Notes: a model not told the origin generated them from the sequence alone. 64,000 nucleotides of DNA from Klebsiella planticola ATCC 33531 (GCF_000735435.1 NZ_JMPP01000024.1:186001-250000); one strand, 5' to 3'. Shown: positions 54,000 through 64,000, counted from the stretch's first letter. Numbers and translations: made by a program.

Positions 54000-54720
54000 T
54001 CCGCTGCTGTGGCTGCTGGCGCTGTTTATCGCCATTTTGCTGCTGCTGCCTTACAGCACGCCGCTGTTCAGCGCGCTATTTCCTGAGCTGCCGCGCCCGG
54101 TGTATCAGCAGGAGAGTTTTGTCGCCCTGACTTTCGCCCATTGCTGGCTGGTGGCGTTTTCCAGCCTGGCTGCGACGGTGGTGGGCGTCGGGGCCGGGGT
54201 GGCGGTGACGCGTCCCGCAGGCCGCGAGTTTCGTCCATTGGTGGAGACCATTGCCGCGATGGGACAAACGTTTCCGCCGGTGGCGGTGCTGGCGATTGCC
54301 GTTCCGGTACTGGGGTTTGGCTGGCAGCCTGCGCTGATTGCGCTGGCGCTGTATGGCATATTGCCGGTCCTGCAGGGGACCCTGGCCGGGCTGAGCGCCG
54401 TGCCGCCGGGGGTAGTGAGTATCGCCAAAGGAATGGGCATGACGGGCTGGCAGAGACTGATCGGCGTGGAGCTGCCGCTGGCCGCGCCAGTGATGCTGGC
54501 CGGTATCCGGACATCGACCATTGTCAATATCGGTACGGCGACCATTGCGTCAACGGTCGGGGCGAATACGCTCGGCACGCCGATTGTTATCGGCCTGAGC
54601 GGATTCAATACGGCTTATGTCATTCAGGGAGCGCTGCTGGTGGCGCTGGCGGCGATTATCGTCGATCGCGGTTTTGAACGCTTGAACCGGCGAATCAGCC
54701 GACACCACCGCGTACAATAA
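53983..54720 (+). CDS. yehW: Osmoprotectant ABC transporter permease YehW
   Basis: The second permease, 245 residues, with about five or six membrane segments. The BPD_transp_1 coupling motif is [18 protein letters not shown], and the family segment [17 protein letters not shown] follows. I choose the ATG at 53983, preceded by GAGGAGGTG, rather than in-frame upstream codons that lie within yehX. It closes the osmF-yehYXW operon. Its 3' end overlaps antisense yohO by 26 nt. Confidence 0.93.
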   Translation: MRVLRDPLLWLLALFIAILLLLPYSTPLFSALFPELPRPVYQQESFVALTFAHCWLVAFSSLAATVVGVGAGVAVTRPAGREFRPLVETIAAMGQTFPPVAVLAIAVPVLGFGWQPALIALALYGILPVLQGTLAGLSAVPPGVVSIAKGMGMTGWQRLIGVELPLAAPVMLAGIRTSTIVNIGTATIASTVGANTLGTPIVIGLSGFNTAYVIQGALLVALAAIIVDRGFERLNRRISRHHRVQ

Positions 54721-54808
54721 ACGAGTAACCGGCCAGCATGACGCCGCCGATGCCGCTGATGGCCATGAATAAGAAGAGGGTGATAACCGCAATTTTCGCT
54801 GGCTTCAT
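54695..54808 (-). CDS. yohO: Small membrane protein YohO
   Basis: A 37-residue single-span protein: [19 protein letters not shown], then a glycine-rich stretch and [12 protein letters not shown]. It matches E. coli YohO in sequence pattern and position between mlrA and yehW. AGGAGCC precedes the ATG. Function unknown. The C-terminal codons run antisense to the last 26 nt of yehW, so both frames are constrained there. Confidence 0.88.
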   Translation of the reverse strand: MKPAKIAVITLFLFMAISGIGGVMLAGYSFIVRGGVG

Positions 54809-54867
54809 AATAGGCTCCTGATGTTAACGGAGGGATTATACGGTGAAGCACAGGTGTTAATGAAACA

Positions 54868-55599
54868 TTAATTGCTATTTAGCCAGATAACGTGCCCCTG
54901 CTGCTGCCAGGCCTCGAGCTGCTCCTGCTGCGCCAGGGTCGGGGTTTCGCCGCACCATACCAGCAAGGTGCTGTCAGGAAACAGATCGGGGCGGATCTGC
55001 GTCAGAGAGTGGGGGAGGACATCGACCCGCCAGCCTTGTTCGCAGGCGATCCAACCCTCCAGCCACAGCCGCGTGGTGTCGTTGACATTCCAGCCGAGCA
55101 CCAGCGCATGGCTGCCCGGACGTTTCCAGGTGTTGGCGAGGCTGTGTGCGACATGATTAATGAGAATCCCGTCGAGGACGCTGCGTAACGCGGTAAGCGT
55201 CGGCTGCGGGCTGAGCAGGCGGTGGCGTAAGGGGATAAACAGATGGTTGACCAGGGTCAGCGCCGTATAGCTATGGCTGCGCTCTTTGATCCACAGCCGC
55301 AAACGGTGGTAGCTGCCGTCGTGGAGATACCCCAGCAGAATCTCCTGCTGCTCCCGCCAGCCGTCTTCTTCTCCACTCGCGCTGTCGTTAAGCAAGGTTT
55401 TGACCTTACCCACCTGAACGCCGGAATCAATCCAGCGCTTAATCTCGCGGATACGGTCAATTTCCTGTTCGTTAAACAGGCGGTGCCCTCCGTCGGTACG
55501 CTGCGGTTTCAGCAATCCATAGCGCCGTTGCCAGGCGCGAAGCGTTACGGGGTTGATGTCACAGAGTTGAGCCACTTCACCAATTGTATAAAGCGCCAT
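54868..55599 (-). CDS. mlrA: MerR-family regulator MlrA (curli/biofilm)
   Basis: Transcriptional activator of csgD, working with RpoS and cyclic di-GMP inputs (via PdeR/DgcM in E. coli). The 243-residue protein has an N-terminal MerR helix-turn-helix (YTIGEVAQLCDINPVTLRAW, 4-23) with wing YGLLKPQRTDGGHRLF, and a C-terminal domain resembling B12-binding folds. GGGAGGG precedes the ATG. It is divergent from btsS. Confidence 0.94.
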   Translation of the reverse strand: MALYTIGEVAQLCDINPVTLRAWQRRYGLLKPQRTDGGHRLFNEQEIDRIREIKRWIDSGVQVGKVKTLLNDSASGEEDGWREQQEILLGYLHDGSYHRLRLWIKERSHSYTALTLVNHLFIPLRHRLLSPQPTLTALRSVLDGILINHVAHSLANTWKRPGSHALVLGWNVNDTTRLWLEGWIACEQGWRVDVLPHSLTQIRPDLFPDSTLLVWCGETPTLAQQEQLEAWQQQGHVIWLNSN

Positions 55600-55808
55600 A
55601 TATTCCCTCCCGCAAAGTCTCCCCTATAACTGTAGAAGCTGTTTGCGGAAGAGGAAATATTCGTTCATTTTTTGTTCGCTTAATCGACGGGAGGCGGGCA
55701 AGAAGTGTGATCCTGACCATGATTTGCGATTTTCTTGTAGTGCTTCAAAGAAAGTGATGACCCGGCAGTGTATGTTACGCGCTTTCGAGTGAAGCGTGGT
55801 CTGTGGGT

Positions 55809-57497
55809 ATGTACGAGTTTGATCTGGTGTTGTTGCTGCTTCAGCAGATGTGCGTGTTTTTGGTCATTGCGTGGCTGATGAGCAAGACACGGCTGTTCAT
55901 CCCGCTGATGCAGGTGACCGTTCGTCTACCGCATAAGCTGCTGTGCTACGTGACCTTCTCCATTTTCTGCATTATGGGGACCTATTTTGGTCTGCATATC
56001 GAAGACTCGATCGCCAATACCCGCGCCATCGGCGCCGTGATGGGCGGCCTGCTCGGTGGCCCGGTCGTCGGCGGCCTGGTGGGGCTGACCGGCGGGCTGC
56101 ATCGCTACTCGCTCGGCGGCATGACGGCATTAAGCTGCATGGTTTCGACGATTGTCGAAGGGCTGCTGGGCGGCCTGGTCCACAGCGTGCTGGTCAAGCG
56201 CGGGCGGCCGGATAAGGTCTTCAGCCCGCTCACCGCCGGCGCGATCACCTTCTTTGCCGAGCTGGTGCAGATGATGATCATTTTGCTGATCGCCCGGCCG
56301 TTTCAGGACGCGCTGCATCTGGTGCAAAGCATCGCCGCGCCGATGATGGTCACCAACACCGTGGGCGCCGCGCTGTTTATGCGTATCCTGCTGGATAAGC
56401 GGGCGATGTTTGAGAAGTACACCTCGGCTTTTTCCGCTACCGCCCTCAAGGTGGCGGCCTCGACCGAGGGGATCCTGCGCCAGGGGTTCAACGAAGAGAA
56501 CAGCATGAAGGTGGCGCAGGTGCTGATTCAGGAGCTCGATATCGGCGCGGTGGCCATTACCGATCGTGACAAGCTGCTGGCGTTTACCGGTATTGGCGAC
56601 GACCACCACCTGCCGGGCAAACCTATCTCTTCATCCTATACGCAAAAAGCGATTGATAGCGGCGAAGTGGTGTATGCCGACGGCAATGAAGTCCCTTACC
56701 GCTGTTCTATTCACCCCAACTGTAAGCTGGGGTCGACGCTGGTTATCCCGCTGCGCGGTGAAAATCAGCGGGTGATAGGCACCATTAAGCTGTATGAAGC
56801 GAAAAACCGCCTGTTCAGCTCCATCAACCGCACGCTCGGGGAGGGGATCGCCCAGCTGCTGTCGGCACAAATCCTCGCCGGGCAGTATGAACGACAGAAG
56901 GCGCTGCTGACGCAATCGGAGATCAAGCTGCTCCACGCGCAGGTGAATCCCCATTTTCTGTTTAATGCCTTGAATACCCTGAAGGCGGTGATTCGCCGCG
57001 ACAGCGATCAGGCCGGGCAACTGGTGCAGTACCTGTCGACCTTTTTCCGCAAGAATCTGAAGCGGCCGTCGGAGTTTGTGACTCTGGCGGATGAGATTGA
57101 GCACGTGAATGCTTATCTGCAAATTGAGAAAGCGCGTTTCCAGGCCAATTTACAGATTCAGATGCTGGTGCCCGACGCGCTGGCTCACCATCAGCTGCCG
57201 GCGTTTACGCTGCAGCCCATTGTTGAAAACGCCATTAAACACGGCACGTCGCAGCATCTCGGGGTAGGGGAAATTACCATTCGCGCCAGCCAGCACCAGC
57301 GCTGGCTGCAGTTAGATATTGAGGATAACGCCGGCCTGTACCAGCACAATCCCAACGCCAGCGGGCTGGGAATGAGTCTGGTGGACCGCCGTTTACGGGC
57401 GCGCTTCGGCGCCGACTGCGGCATTACCGTGACCTGTGAAGCGGAACGTTTCACCCGCGTCACGCTGCGACTGCCTCTGGAGGAGAATGCGTGTTAA
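55809..57497 (+). CDS. btsS: Pyruvate-sensing histidine kinase BtsS
   Basis: A membrane sensor that responds to extracellular pyruvate with high affinity. The 562-residue protein begins [13 protein letters not shown], with a 5TM-LYT membrane domain (about 1-175), a GAF domain (about 225-345, with [19 protein letters not shown]), then a LytS-type kinase domain with the phospho-acceptor histidine in [14 protein letters not shown] and the ATPase N-box [13 protein letters not shown] two codons upstream is an alternative start. It overlaps btsR by 7 nt. The known target, the transporter gene btsT, is not here. Confidence 0.95.
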   Translation: MYEFDLVLLLLQQMCVFLVIAWLMSKTRLFIPLMQVTVRLPHKLLCYVTFSIFCIMGTYFGLHIEDSIANTRAIGAVMGGLLGGPVVGGLVGLTGGLHRYSLGGMTALSCMVSTIVEGLLGGLVHSVLVKRGRPDKVFSPLTAGAITFFAELVQMMIILLIARPFQDALHLVQSIAAPMMVTNTVGAALFMRILLDKRAMFEKYTSAFSATALKVAASTEGILRQGFNEENSMKVAQVLIQELDIGAVAITDRDKLLAFTGIGDDHHLPGKPISSSYTQKAIDSGEVVYADGNEVPYRCSIHPNCKLGSTLVIPLRGENQRVIGTIKLYEAKNRLFSSINRTLGEGIAQLLSAQILAGQYERQKALLTQSEIKLLHAQVNPHFLFNALNTLKAVIRRDSDQAGQLVQYLSTFFRKNLKRPSEFVTLADEIEHVNAYLQIEKARFQANLQIQMLVPDALAHHQLPAFTLQPIVENAIKHGTSQHLGVGEITIRASQHQRWLQLDIEDNAGLYQHNPNASGLGMSLVDRRLRARFGADCGITVTCEAERFTRVTLRLPLEENAC

Positions 57498-58210
57498 AAG
57501 TGTTGATAGTTGATGATGAACCGCTGGCACGAGAAAATCTGCGTGTTTTACTGGAGTCCGCCAGCGACATTGAGATAGTCGGGGAGTGCGGCAACGCGGT
57601 GGAAGCGATTGGCGCGGTGCACAAGCTGCGCCCGGACGTGCTGTTTCTCGATATTCAGATGCCGCGCATCAGCGGCCTGGAAATGGTCGGGATGCTCGAT
57701 CCTGAACACCGGCCTTACATCGTGTTTCTGACCGCTTTTGACGAGTATGCGGTGAAGGCCTTCGAAGAGCATGCCTTTGATTATCTGCTGAAACCCATCG
57801 AAGCCCAGCGGCTGGAGAAAACCCTGGTGCGCCTGCGTCAGGAGCGCAGCCTGCAGGATATCTCGCTGCTCGACGATACCCAGCAGGCGCTGAAATATAT
57901 TCCCTGTACCGGCCACAGCCGCATCTGGCTGCTGCAGATGGAGGATGTCGCCTTTGTCAGCAGCCGGATGAGCGGAATTTACGTCACCGACCGCGAGGGG
58001 AAGGAGGGGTTTACCGAGCTGACCTTACGCACCCTTGAGAGTCGGACGCCGCTGCTGCGCTGTCATCGGCAATATCTGGTGAATATGGCTCACCTGAAAG
58101 AGATTCGCCTTGAGGAAAACGGCCAGGCGGAGCTGCTGATGCGGGCCGGGCAAACGGTGCCGGTGAGCCGTCGCTACTTAAAAAGTCTGAAAGAGGCGAT
58201 TGGTCTGTAA
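57491..58210 (+). CDS. btsR: LytTR response regulator BtsR
   Basis: Partner of BtsS. The 239 residues comprise a receiver domain (1-120; acidic pocket in IVDDEPLA, phospho-acceptor Asp in [14 protein letters not shown], Lys in LLKPIE) and a C-terminal LytTR DNA-binding domain (about 138-238, with [15 protein letters not shown] and [13 protein letters not shown]). It starts with GTG inside the end of btsS. Confidence 0.95.
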   Translation: MLKVLIVDDEPLARENLRVLLESASDIEIVGECGNAVEAIGAVHKLRPDVLFLDIQMPRISGLEMVGMLDPEHRPYIVFLTAFDEYAVKAFEEHAFDYLLKPIEAQRLEKTLVRLRQERSLQDISLLDDTQQALKYIPCTGHSRIWLLQMEDVAFVSSRMSGIYVTDREGKEGFTELTLRTLESRTPLLRCHRQYLVNMAHLKEIRLEENGQAELLMRAGQTVPVSRRYLKSLKEAIGL

Positions 58211-58263
58211 AACGACGGAATCATGGTAGACTTAGCGCCAGCATTTTTCATCATGAAGGCATT

Positions 58264-58731
58264 ATGATCAGTAACGATATCTTACGTAGCCTGCGCTACA
58301 CCCTGAAAACCAATAATAACGACCTGGTGCGCATTTTTGCGCTGGGCGATTCCGTCGTCAGCGCAGAGCAGCTGGTACCGTGGCTGAAAAAGGAGGACGA
58401 AGAGGGCTTCCAGCGCTGCCCGGACATTATGCTGTCGATCTTCCTTAACGGCCTGATCTACGACAAGCGCGGCAAAGATGAGGCGGCTCCGCCGCTGGCG
58501 GTTGAGCGCCGGGTGAATAACAATATCGTGCTGAAAAAGCTGCGCATTGCCTTTTCGCTGAAGAGCGATGATATCCTCGCCATTCTGACCCAGCAGAAGT
58601 TTCGCGTGTCGATGCCGGAAATTACCGCCATGATGCGTGCGCCGGATCATAAGAATTTCCGCGAATGCGGTGACCAGTTCCTGCGCTATTTCCTGCGCGG
58701 TCTGACCGAGCGCGTACACGCTAAGCCCTGA
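58264..58731 (+). CDS. yehS: DUF1456 protein YehS
   Basis: A conserved cytoplasmic protein of 155 residues made of two DUF1456 repeats: SNDILRSLRYTLKTNNNDLV at the N-terminus, and NNIVLKKLRIAFSLKSDDIL starting near residue 87. Function unknown. It sits 53 nt after btsR in the same direction and could be in the same transcript, as in E. coli. Confidence 0.9.
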   Translation: MISNDILRSLRYTLKTNNNDLVRIFALGDSVVSAEQLVPWLKKEDEEGFQRCPDIMLSIFLNGLIYDKRGKDEAAPPLAVERRVNNNIVLKKLRIAFSLKSDDILAILTQQKFRVSMPEITAMMRAPDHKNFRECGDQFLRYFLRGLTERVHAKP

Positions 58732-58826
58732 ATTACCTGCCCGCTGAACGCTCCCGGCTTGCGCCATGCTTAGCCGGGCCACCACGACCGGGCCGGGCGA
58801 TGACAGGCGCAATTTTCTGTGTCCGT

Positions 58827-58863
58827 GTTGCCCGGGTAAGGCTTTTACGCCGCCACCCGGGAA
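58827..58863. repeat. REP element between yehS and yehR
   Basis: CCCGGGT and ACCCGGG (58831-58837 and 58855-58861) enclose GGC-TTTTAC-GCC, the Y-shaped form of a Klebsiella REP. The preceding GC-rich stretch from 58755 (GCCGGGCC/GGGCCGGGC) may be a second, degraded copy. Confidence 0.75.
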
Positions 58864-58874
58864 TGCTCGCCGGT

Positions 58875-59336
58875 CTATTTCACTTCCTGAAACCCCTGCT
58901 CTTTGAGCAATTTCTCTGATTCCGCCATCGAAACATCCTTGAGCGCGCAGTGGGTCACCATTGAGCCGGGCAGCTTACACAGTTCGCTGATGTTGGCCCG
59001 GGTAAAATCCACGCTGAGATGTTCCAGCGCCTCGGTATCTTTGTAATCGATGTTCTGTTCCACGCCTTTAACGTCGAGATAAACGCTTCTCATCGGCTCA
59101 ATTAATGCCCGCGCCTGCTCCTGATTCGCCGCGCCGATGGTCTGATAGGGAATGGTGTTATTGGCTTCCTGGCGCAGGACTTTGTCGCCGACATAATGGT
59201 AGGTAAACACCAGCCCGACGCCGTTTTCCATCCGGGTGAAGGTTTTGCTCTTTTCGTCGGGATTATCGCAGCCTGCGAGGCCGACAATCACCAGCGAAGC
59301 CGCCAGAGCGGTCACCATCCTGCGGTAAATATTCAT
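58875..59336 (-). CDS. yehR: DUF1307 lipoprotein YehR
   Basis: A predicted lipoprotein of 153 residues with the lipobox IVGLAGC (about 17-23), then a DUF1307 domain (GVGLVFTYHYVGDKVLRQEA and IGAANQEQARALIEPM). Function unknown. I start at the ATG at 59336; the ORF could begin at the preceding GTG, but AAGGGA is spaced properly only for the ATG. It is convergent with yehS across a REP. Confidence 0.87.
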   Translation of the reverse strand: MNIYRRMVTALAASLVIVGLAGCDNPDEKSKTFTRMENGVGLVFTYHYVGDKVLRQEANNTIPYQTIGAANQEQARALIEPMRSVYLDVKGVEQNIDYKDTEALEHLSVDFTRANISELCKLPGSMVTHCALKDVSMAESEKLLKEQGFQEVK

Positions 59337-59481
59337 CACGGTCCCTTGGTTGATAGTGAATGGCGTACCGGTTTTTCAATCGGCAGACAGGTTGATTATT
59401 GTCAGGATTGCGGTAGCGCGCAACGCACAGAAAAAGGCAGGAGAGGGCAGAATCGTCAGGTGGTGGAGGCGCGGAAGGGAC

Positions 59482-59508
59482 AAAAAAAGCGCTGCCGGAG
59501 CAGCGCTT
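59482..59508 (-). terminator. Intrinsic terminator of metG
   Basis: Perfect 9-bp stem AAGCGCTGC/GCAGCGCTT with a 4-nt loop, followed on the metG strand by a run of T. It begins 9 nt after the metG stop. Confidence 0.92.
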
Positions 59509-59517
59509 GATGCGGGA

Positions 59518-61551
59518 TTATTTTACCTGCTGACCCGGCTGGGCGCCGCTGTCAGGGCTTAACAGGAAGATATCCTTCCCGCCAGGGCCCGCAGCCATCA
59601 CCATCCCTTCCGAGATGCCGAAGCGCATTTTACGCGGCGCCAGGTTGGCCACCATCACCGTCAGGCGACCGATCAGCACCTGCGGATCCGGGTAGGCGCT
59701 ACGAATGCCGGAGAAGACGTTACGTTTCTCGCCGCCCAGATCGAGGCTCAGGCGCAGCAGCTTGTCAGAACCGTCGACAAATTCGGCGTTTTCAATCAGC
59801 GCGATGCGCATGTCCACTTTGGCGAAATCGTCAAAGGTGATGGTGTCCTGAATCGGATCGTCCGCCAGCGGGCCGGTTACCGGCGCGGCGGTGGCTTTCA
59901 CCTCTTCTTTCGACGCTTCGACCAGGGCTTCAACCTGCTTCATCTCGATGCGGTTGTACAGCGCCTTGAAGGCATTGACCTTATGCGACAGCAGCGGCTG
60001 CTGGATAGCATCCCAGTTCAGTTCGCTGTTGAGGAAGGCTTCGGCACGCGCGGTCAGCTGCGGCAGGACCGGCTTGAGCCAGGTCATCAGCACGCGGAAC
60101 ATATTCAGGCCCATGGTGCAGATGGCCTGCAGATCGGCGTCGCGGCCTTCCTGCTTAGCAACCACCCACGGGGCCTGCTCGTCAACGTAGCGGTTAGCCA
60201 CGTCGGCCAGCGCCATGATTTCACGGATGGCTTTACCGAACTCACGGCTGTCCCACGCTTCGCCAATGCTTGCTGCCGCATCGGTGAAGGTTTTGTACAG
60301 CGCCGGATCGGCCAGCTCAGCGGACAGCATGCCGTCGAAACGCTTATTGATAAAACCGGCGTTGCGCGAGGCGAGGTTAACCACTTTGTTGACGATGTCG
60401 GCGTTTACGCGCTGCACGAAATCTTCCAGGTTCAGATCGATATCATCGATGCGGGAAGAGAGCTTGGCGGTGTAGTAATAACGCAGGCTGTCGGCGTCAA
60501 AATGGTTCAGCCAGGTGCTGGCCTTGATAAAGGTGCCGCGTGATTTGGACATCTTAGCGCCGTTGACGGTGACGTAACCGTGAACGAACAGGTTGGTCGG
60601 CTTGCGGAAACCGCTGCCTTCCAGCATCGCCGGCCAGAACAGGCTGTGGAAGTAGACAATATCTTTGCCGATAAAGTGATACAGCTCGGCGTCGGAGTCT
60701 TTCTTCCAGTAGGCGTCAAAGCTTTCGCTATCGCCGCGTTTGTCACACAGGTTCTTGAACGAGCCCATGTAGCCGATCGGCGCATCCAGCCAGACGTAGA
60801 AATATTTGCCCGGCGCGTTGGGGATTTCGAAGCCAAAGTACGGCGCGTCGCGGGAAATATCCCACTGCTGCAGACCGGACTCGAACCACTCCTGCATTTT
60901 GTTCGCCACCTGCTCCTGCAGTGCGCCGCTGCGGGTCCACGCCTGCAGCATTTCGCTAAAGGACGGCAGGTCGAAGAAGAAGTGCTCAGATTCACGCATC
61001 ACCGGGGTCGCGCCGGAAACCACGGATTTCGGGTCGATCAGCTCAGTCGGGCTGTAGGTCGCGCCGCACACTTCGCAGTTATCGCCATACTGATCCGGTG
61101 ATTTACACTTCGGACAGGTGCCTTTCACGAAACGGTCCGGCAGGAACATCCCTTTTTCCGGATCGTAAAGCTGAGAGATGGTGCGGTTTTTGATAAAACC
61201 GTTCTCTTTCAGACGGCCGTAGATCAGCTCAGACAGCTCGCGGTTCTCGTCGCTGTGCGTCGAGTGGTAGTTGTCGTAGCTAATATCAAAGCCCGCAAAA
61301 TCGGTCTGATGCTCCTGACTCATTTCGCCAATCATCTGCTCAGGAGAGACGCCAAGCTGCTGAGCTTTCAGCATGATAGGCGTACCGTGGGCGTCGTCTG
61401 CACAGATGAAATTGACCTCGTTGCCGCGCATTCGCTGGTAACGGACCCAGACATCAGCCTGGATGTGCTCCAGCATGTGGCCGAGGTGGATTGAGCCGTT
61501 AGCGTACGGCAGCGCGCACGTTACCAGAATTTTCTTCGCGACTTGAGTCAT
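59518..61551 (-). CDS. metG: Methionyl-tRNA synthetase
   Basis: Class I aminoacyl-tRNA synthetase charging initiator and elongator tRNA-Met. At 677 residues it equals E. coli. The HIGH motif is HLGH (22-25); the zinc knuckle has [24 protein letters not shown] is in [11 protein letters not shown], an anticodon-binding helical domain follows, and the C-terminal tRNA-binding/dimerisation domain starts near [13 protein letters not shown]. The ATG at 61551 ([10 protein letters not shown]) is used, not an upstream in-frame codon. It is divergent from mrp. Confidence 0.97.
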   Translation of the reverse strand: MTQVAKKILVTCALPYANGSIHLGHMLEHIQADVWVRYQRMRGNEVNFICADDAHGTPIMLKAQQLGVSPEQMIGEMSQEHQTDFAGFDISYDNYHSTHSDENRELSELIYGRLKENGFIKNRTISQLYDPEKGMFLPDRFVKGTCPKCKSPDQYGDNCEVCGATYSPTELIDPKSVVSGATPVMRESEHFFFDLPSFSEMLQAWTRSGALQEQVANKMQEWFESGLQQWDISRDAPYFGFEIPNAPGKYFYVWLDAPIGYMGSFKNLCDKRGDSESFDAYWKKDSDAELYHFIGKDIVYFHSLFWPAMLEGSGFRKPTNLFVHGYVTVNGAKMSKSRGTFIKASTWLNHFDADSLRYYYTAKLSSRIDDIDLNLEDFVQRVNADIVNKVVNLASRNAGFINKRFDGMLSAELADPALYKTFTDAAASIGEAWDSREFGKAIREIMALADVANRYVDEQAPWVVAKQEGRDADLQAICTMGLNMFRVLMTWLKPVLPQLTARAEAFLNSELNWDAIQQPLLSHKVNAFKALYNRIEMKQVEALVEASKEEVKATAAPVTGPLADDPIQDTITFDDFAKVDMRIALIENAEFVDGSDKLLRLSLDLGGEKRNVFSGIRSAYPDPQVLIGRLTVMVANLAPRKMRFGISEGMVMAAGPGGKDIFLLSPDSGAQPGQQVK

Positions 61552-61704
61552 AGTGAGCATTACATCTTCTGTTGTAAAAAGGGCTTTTGATATTACCAAA
61601 AGGGCACTGGGTGCGCCATAAATGGCTGACCATATATGGATAATCCTCAGCTGTGATAAACTCAATGATTACTGAAAGCCTCTCATAACAACAAAGGAGT
61701 CGGG

Positions 61705-62814
61705 ATGAATTCGCAATCCCAGGCCAAATCCCCCGAACGTCTACGTGCGATGGTCGCCGGAACGTTGGCTAATTTCCAGCACCCCACTTTGCAGCATAAT
61801 CTCACTGCGCTGAAGGCACTGCACCACGTCGCCTGGCTCGACGATACCGTGCATATCGAGATCCAGATGCCGTTCGTCTGGCACAGTGCTTTTGAAGATT
61901 TAAAAGAGCAATGTAGCGCCGATCTGCTGCGCATTACCGGCGCGCAGGCGATTGACTGGAAGCTGTCGCATAACATTGCCACGCTGAAGCGGGTAAAAAA
62001 TCAGCCGGGCGTCAACGGGGTCAAAAATATTATTGCCGTCAGCTCCGGCAAAGGTGGGGTGGGTAAATCCTCCACGGCGGTGAACCTGGCGCTGGCGCTG
62101 GCCGCGGAAGGGGCGAAAGTCGGGATCCTCGATGCCGATATTTATGGTCCGTCGATTCCCACCATGCTCGGTGCGGAAGATCAGCGTCCCACCTCGCCAG
62201 ACGGCACCCATATGGCGCCGATCATGAAATTTGGCCTCGCCACCAACTCCATCGGCTATCTGGTGACCGACGATAACGCCATGGTATGGCGCGGACCGAT
62301 GGCCAGCAAGGCGCTGCTGCAGATGCTGCAGGAGACGTTGTGGCCGGATCTGGATTATCTGGTGCTGGATATGCCGCCAGGCACCGGCGACATTCAGCTG
62401 ACCCTTGCGCAGAATATTCCGGTCACCGGCGCGGTGGTGGTGACCACGCCGCAGGATATCGCGCTGATCGATGCGAAAAAAGGCATCGTGATGTTTGAGA
62501 AGGTGGAAGTGCCGGTCCTCGGCATCGTCGAAAACATGAGTATCCATATTTGCAGCAACTGTGGTCATCATGAGCCGATTTTCGGCACCGGCGGCGCTGA
62601 AAAGCTGGCGGAGCAATACCACACTCAGCTGCTGGCCCAGCTGCCGCTGCACATCAATTTGCGTGAAGATCTGGATAACGGTAAGCCGACCGTTGTTGCC
62701 CGCCCGGAGAGCGAGTTCACCGAAATTTATCGTCAGCTGGCGGGACGCGTGGCGGCCCGGCTCTACTGGCAGGGAGAAGTGATTCCCGGTGAGATTGCCT
62801 TCCGCGCGGTGTAG
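61705..62814 (+). CDS. mrp: Iron-sulfur cluster carrier ATPase Mrp (ApbC)
   Basis: A P-loop ATPase that binds and transfers Fe-S clusters. The 369-residue protein has an N-terminal MIP18-like domain (about 8-90), the deviant Walker A GKGGVGKSS (115-123), a Walker B-like YLVLDMPPGTGD, and the cluster cysteines in HICSNCGHHE. AAAGGAG precedes the ATG. The divergent pairing with metG is conserved in enterics. Confidence 0.96.
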   Translation: MNSQSQAKSPERLRAMVAGTLANFQHPTLQHNLTALKALHHVAWLDDTVHIEIQMPFVWHSAFEDLKEQCSADLLRITGAQAIDWKLSHNIATLKRVKNQPGVNGVKNIIAVSSGKGGVGKSSTAVNLALALAAEGAKVGILDADIYGPSIPTMLGAEDQRPTSPDGTHMAPIMKFGLATNSIGYLVTDDNAMVWRGPMASKALLQMLQETLWPDLDYLVLDMPPGTGDIQLTLAQNIPVTGAVVVTTPQDIALIDAKKGIVMFEKVEVPVLGIVENMSIHICSNCGHHEPIFGTGGAEKLAEQYHTQLLAQLPLHINLREDLDNGKPTVVARPESEFTEIYRQLAGRVAARLYWQGEVIPGEIAFRAV

Positions 62815-62831
62815 CGTCGGCGGATAGCACA

Positions 62832-62885
62832 ACGCCCTGTACTTTTCTGATCCGCGGCGGACAGCAAAAGGACAGGGCGTTTTTG
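62832..62885 (+). terminator. Terminator of mrp
   Basis: ACGCCCTGT and ACAGGGCGT arms followed by TTTTT enclose a 31-nt loop that has its own CCGC-rich pairing. Confidence 0.8.
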
Positions 62886-62915
62886 TTGGTCCGTCCGGCG
62901 ACGGACCGTCAGCCA

Positions 62916-63233
62916 TTAGTGCTGATAGAAGATTTCGCCGTCGTAAATTTTGACAATTTTACCTTCGGTATCGGTGATCAGCACGTAGCTGCCGCCCATA
63001 TAGGTGTAGTGAGTACCGGCGTCCGGCGCGGGCAGGTTACGCTGCTGCCACTGTTTAATGGTGTATTCTGGCGTCAGATAAAGCGGCGGTACGGTGTCGC
63101 CTACGCGAAACTGCGTGAAGTCTGCGGTGAAACCATCAAGTTCATATTTTTGTACGCCGCTGGTGGAGGCTGCCCAGACGGTACTGGTGCTGGCCAACAG
63201 TACGCCCAGAAGCATCATTTTTGTTTTACGCAT
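62916..63233 (-). CDS. rcnB: Periplasmic nickel/cobalt homeostasis protein RcnB
   Basis: A small periplasmic protein that tunes Ni/Co efflux with RcnA in E. coli. The 105-residue protein has a signal peptide ending about TVWA and the RcnB-family block IKQWQQRNLPAPDAGTHYTY followed by YVLITDTEGKI. The start at 63233 is used because the longer open frame upstream has no signal peptide. No rcnA or rcnR is adjacent here. Confidence 0.9.
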   Translation of the reverse strand: MRKTKMMLLGVLLASTSTVWAASTSGVQKYELDGFTADFTQFRVGDTVPPLYLTPEYTIKQWQQRNLPAPDAGTHYTYMGGSYVLITDTEGKIVKIYDGEIFYQH

Positions 63234-63420
63234 AATTTCCTCATTATTATCCTGGATTACCCTGGACACAAAATCGCAGCCTCGTATCATTCCTGAAGCA
63301 TGGCCGGGAAGGCAAGCGTTGGTTGCGTTAAAAATGTAAGAAAACGATGGGCCGGTTGCCGGATTTGGCGCAGAGCGGCGGTTTTGAGAACAATCCTGGT
63401 AGCAGGATTCGGGAGTCAAT

Positions 63421-64000
63421 ATGTTCAGACTGGAAGATCTGACGTTATTTGTTCGTGCGGCGGCGCTGGGTAGTTTCAGCGATGCGGCGCGGGAGGTCGG
63501 GCAGCAGCCGGCGCAGGTGAGTGCGGCGATTAAGCGCCTGGAGACCACGCTCAATATTCGTCTTTTTGCACGCTCCACCCGCAGCCTACGTCTGACGCCC
63601 GAAGGGGAAACCTGGCTGCCTTATGCCACCCAGATGCTTGATACGCTGCATGCCGGGCTGCAAAAAATTCAGGTGCCGGATGACGAGGTCCGCGGGACGT
63701 TGCAAATTGCGGTACCCTCCGATCTGGGGCGCAATCTGCTGCTGAACGTCTTTCGCGCCTTTCGCCAGCGGCACCCGGCGCTGAAGCTGCGCATTCTCTT
63801 TTCCGACCATCGGACCGATGTGTTTAAAGATCCGGTCGATGTTGCCTTTCGCTACGGTGACAACGACGATGCCTCGTTTATTTCGCTCCCCGTCGCGCCG
63901 GAAAACCGGCGGGTGCTGGTGGCTTCTCCGCAGTGGATTGCCCGGCACGGCTCTCCGCAGACGCCGGAGGCGCTGGCGCAACATCCTGCGCTACTGTACG
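63421..64000 (+). CDS. LysR-family transcriptional regulator (3' part missing)
   Basis: The first 193 residues of a LysR regulator running off the right edge. The helix-turn-helix (LEDLTLFVRAAALGSFSDAA, about 4-23) includes the recognition segment QQPAQVSAAIKRLE. The effector domain starts near residue 90 (GTLQIAVPSDLGRNLLLNVF). Not assignable to a named member from this part. GGGAG precedes the ATG. Confidence 0.88.
   Translation, partial: MFRLEDLTLFVRAAALGSFSDAAREVGQQPAQVSAAIKRLETTLNIRLFARSTRSLRLTPEGETWLPYATQMLDTLHAGLQKIQVPDDEVRGTLQIAVPSDLGRNLLLNVFRAFRQRHPALKLRILFSDHRTDVFKDPVDVAFRYGDNDDASFISLPVAPENRRVLVASPQWIARHGSPQTPEALAQHPALLY

Noticed and set aside
58282-58812. 176-codon antisense frame over yehS
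   Set aside because: yehS has clear DUF1456 repeats; the antisense frame has no features.
62916-63578. Long form of the rcnB frame (220 codons)
   Set aside because: The added N-terminal part is not protein-like and hides a proper signal peptide that starts at 63233.

Overview
This window is chromosomal DNA from a Klebsiella-like member of the Enterobacteriaceae. Gene content and order closely follow the Escherichia coli yei-fru-mgl-yoh-yeh-metG segment, protein lengths match E. coli orthologues almost residue for residue, and third positions are GC-rich. It differs from E. coli K-12 (compared from memory) by several insertions and losses. I see 55 protein genes, two cut by the window edges. 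I see no rRNA, tRNA, CRISPR array, prophage, transposase or insertion sequence.

Layout. 1-4.3 kb: a fructuronate reductase-like gene (yeiQ, cut at the left edge) divergent from uxuA, then the EF-P paralogue yeiP, small yeiW and sugar exporter setB. 4.3-8.4 kb: fructose PTS operon fruBKA behind two Cra sites. 8.4-15.6 kb: nfo, yeiH/yeiE, lysP and the Fur-controlled siderophore receptor cirA. 16-18.5 kb: a CSS/EAL phosphodiesterase gene inserted between cirA and the S-formylglutathione hydrolase gene yeiG. 18.8-25.9 kb: folE-yeiB, then galS and mglBAC, with matching Gal operator plus CRP modules. 26.1-30.4 kb: sanA, cdd with a CRP/CytR control region, yohJK and dusC.

30.4-40.7 kb is the main accessory block. 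It holds an OprB-type carbohydrate porin, an AraC-family regulator, a GPH sugar transporter with a GH43 beta-xylosidase, and a bglGFB beta-glucoside PTS operon. Three BglG-type antiterminator (RAT) sites, each overlapping an intrinsic terminator, precede oprB, bglG and bglF. The porin therefore appears to belong to the bgl regulon, and the block reads as a plant-glycoside uptake and hydrolysis locus.

40.8-64 kb returns to the enterobacterial backbone. It carries a methyltransferase divergent from the efflux lipoprotein mdtQ, then yohD, yohC, pbpG, a GNAT acetyltransferase insertion, dld, and periplasmic beta-glucosidase bglX. It continues with the osmF-yehYXW osmolyte ABC importer, the 37-residue membrane protein gene yohO lying antisense to the yehW 3' end, mlrA, the pyruvate-sensing system btsSR, yehS, yehR, metG, mrp, rcnB, and a LysR regulator cut at the right edge.

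No wholly new defence or biosynthetic system is evident. The most interesting signals are regulatory: the three-RAT regulon including oprB, an intrinsic terminator 12 nt before the dusC start codon, a small MITE-like element with a 32-bp perfect palindrome between yeiH and yeiE, a repeated 7-mer dyad between the methyltransferase gene and mdtQ, and twin perfect hairpins between yohC and pbpG.
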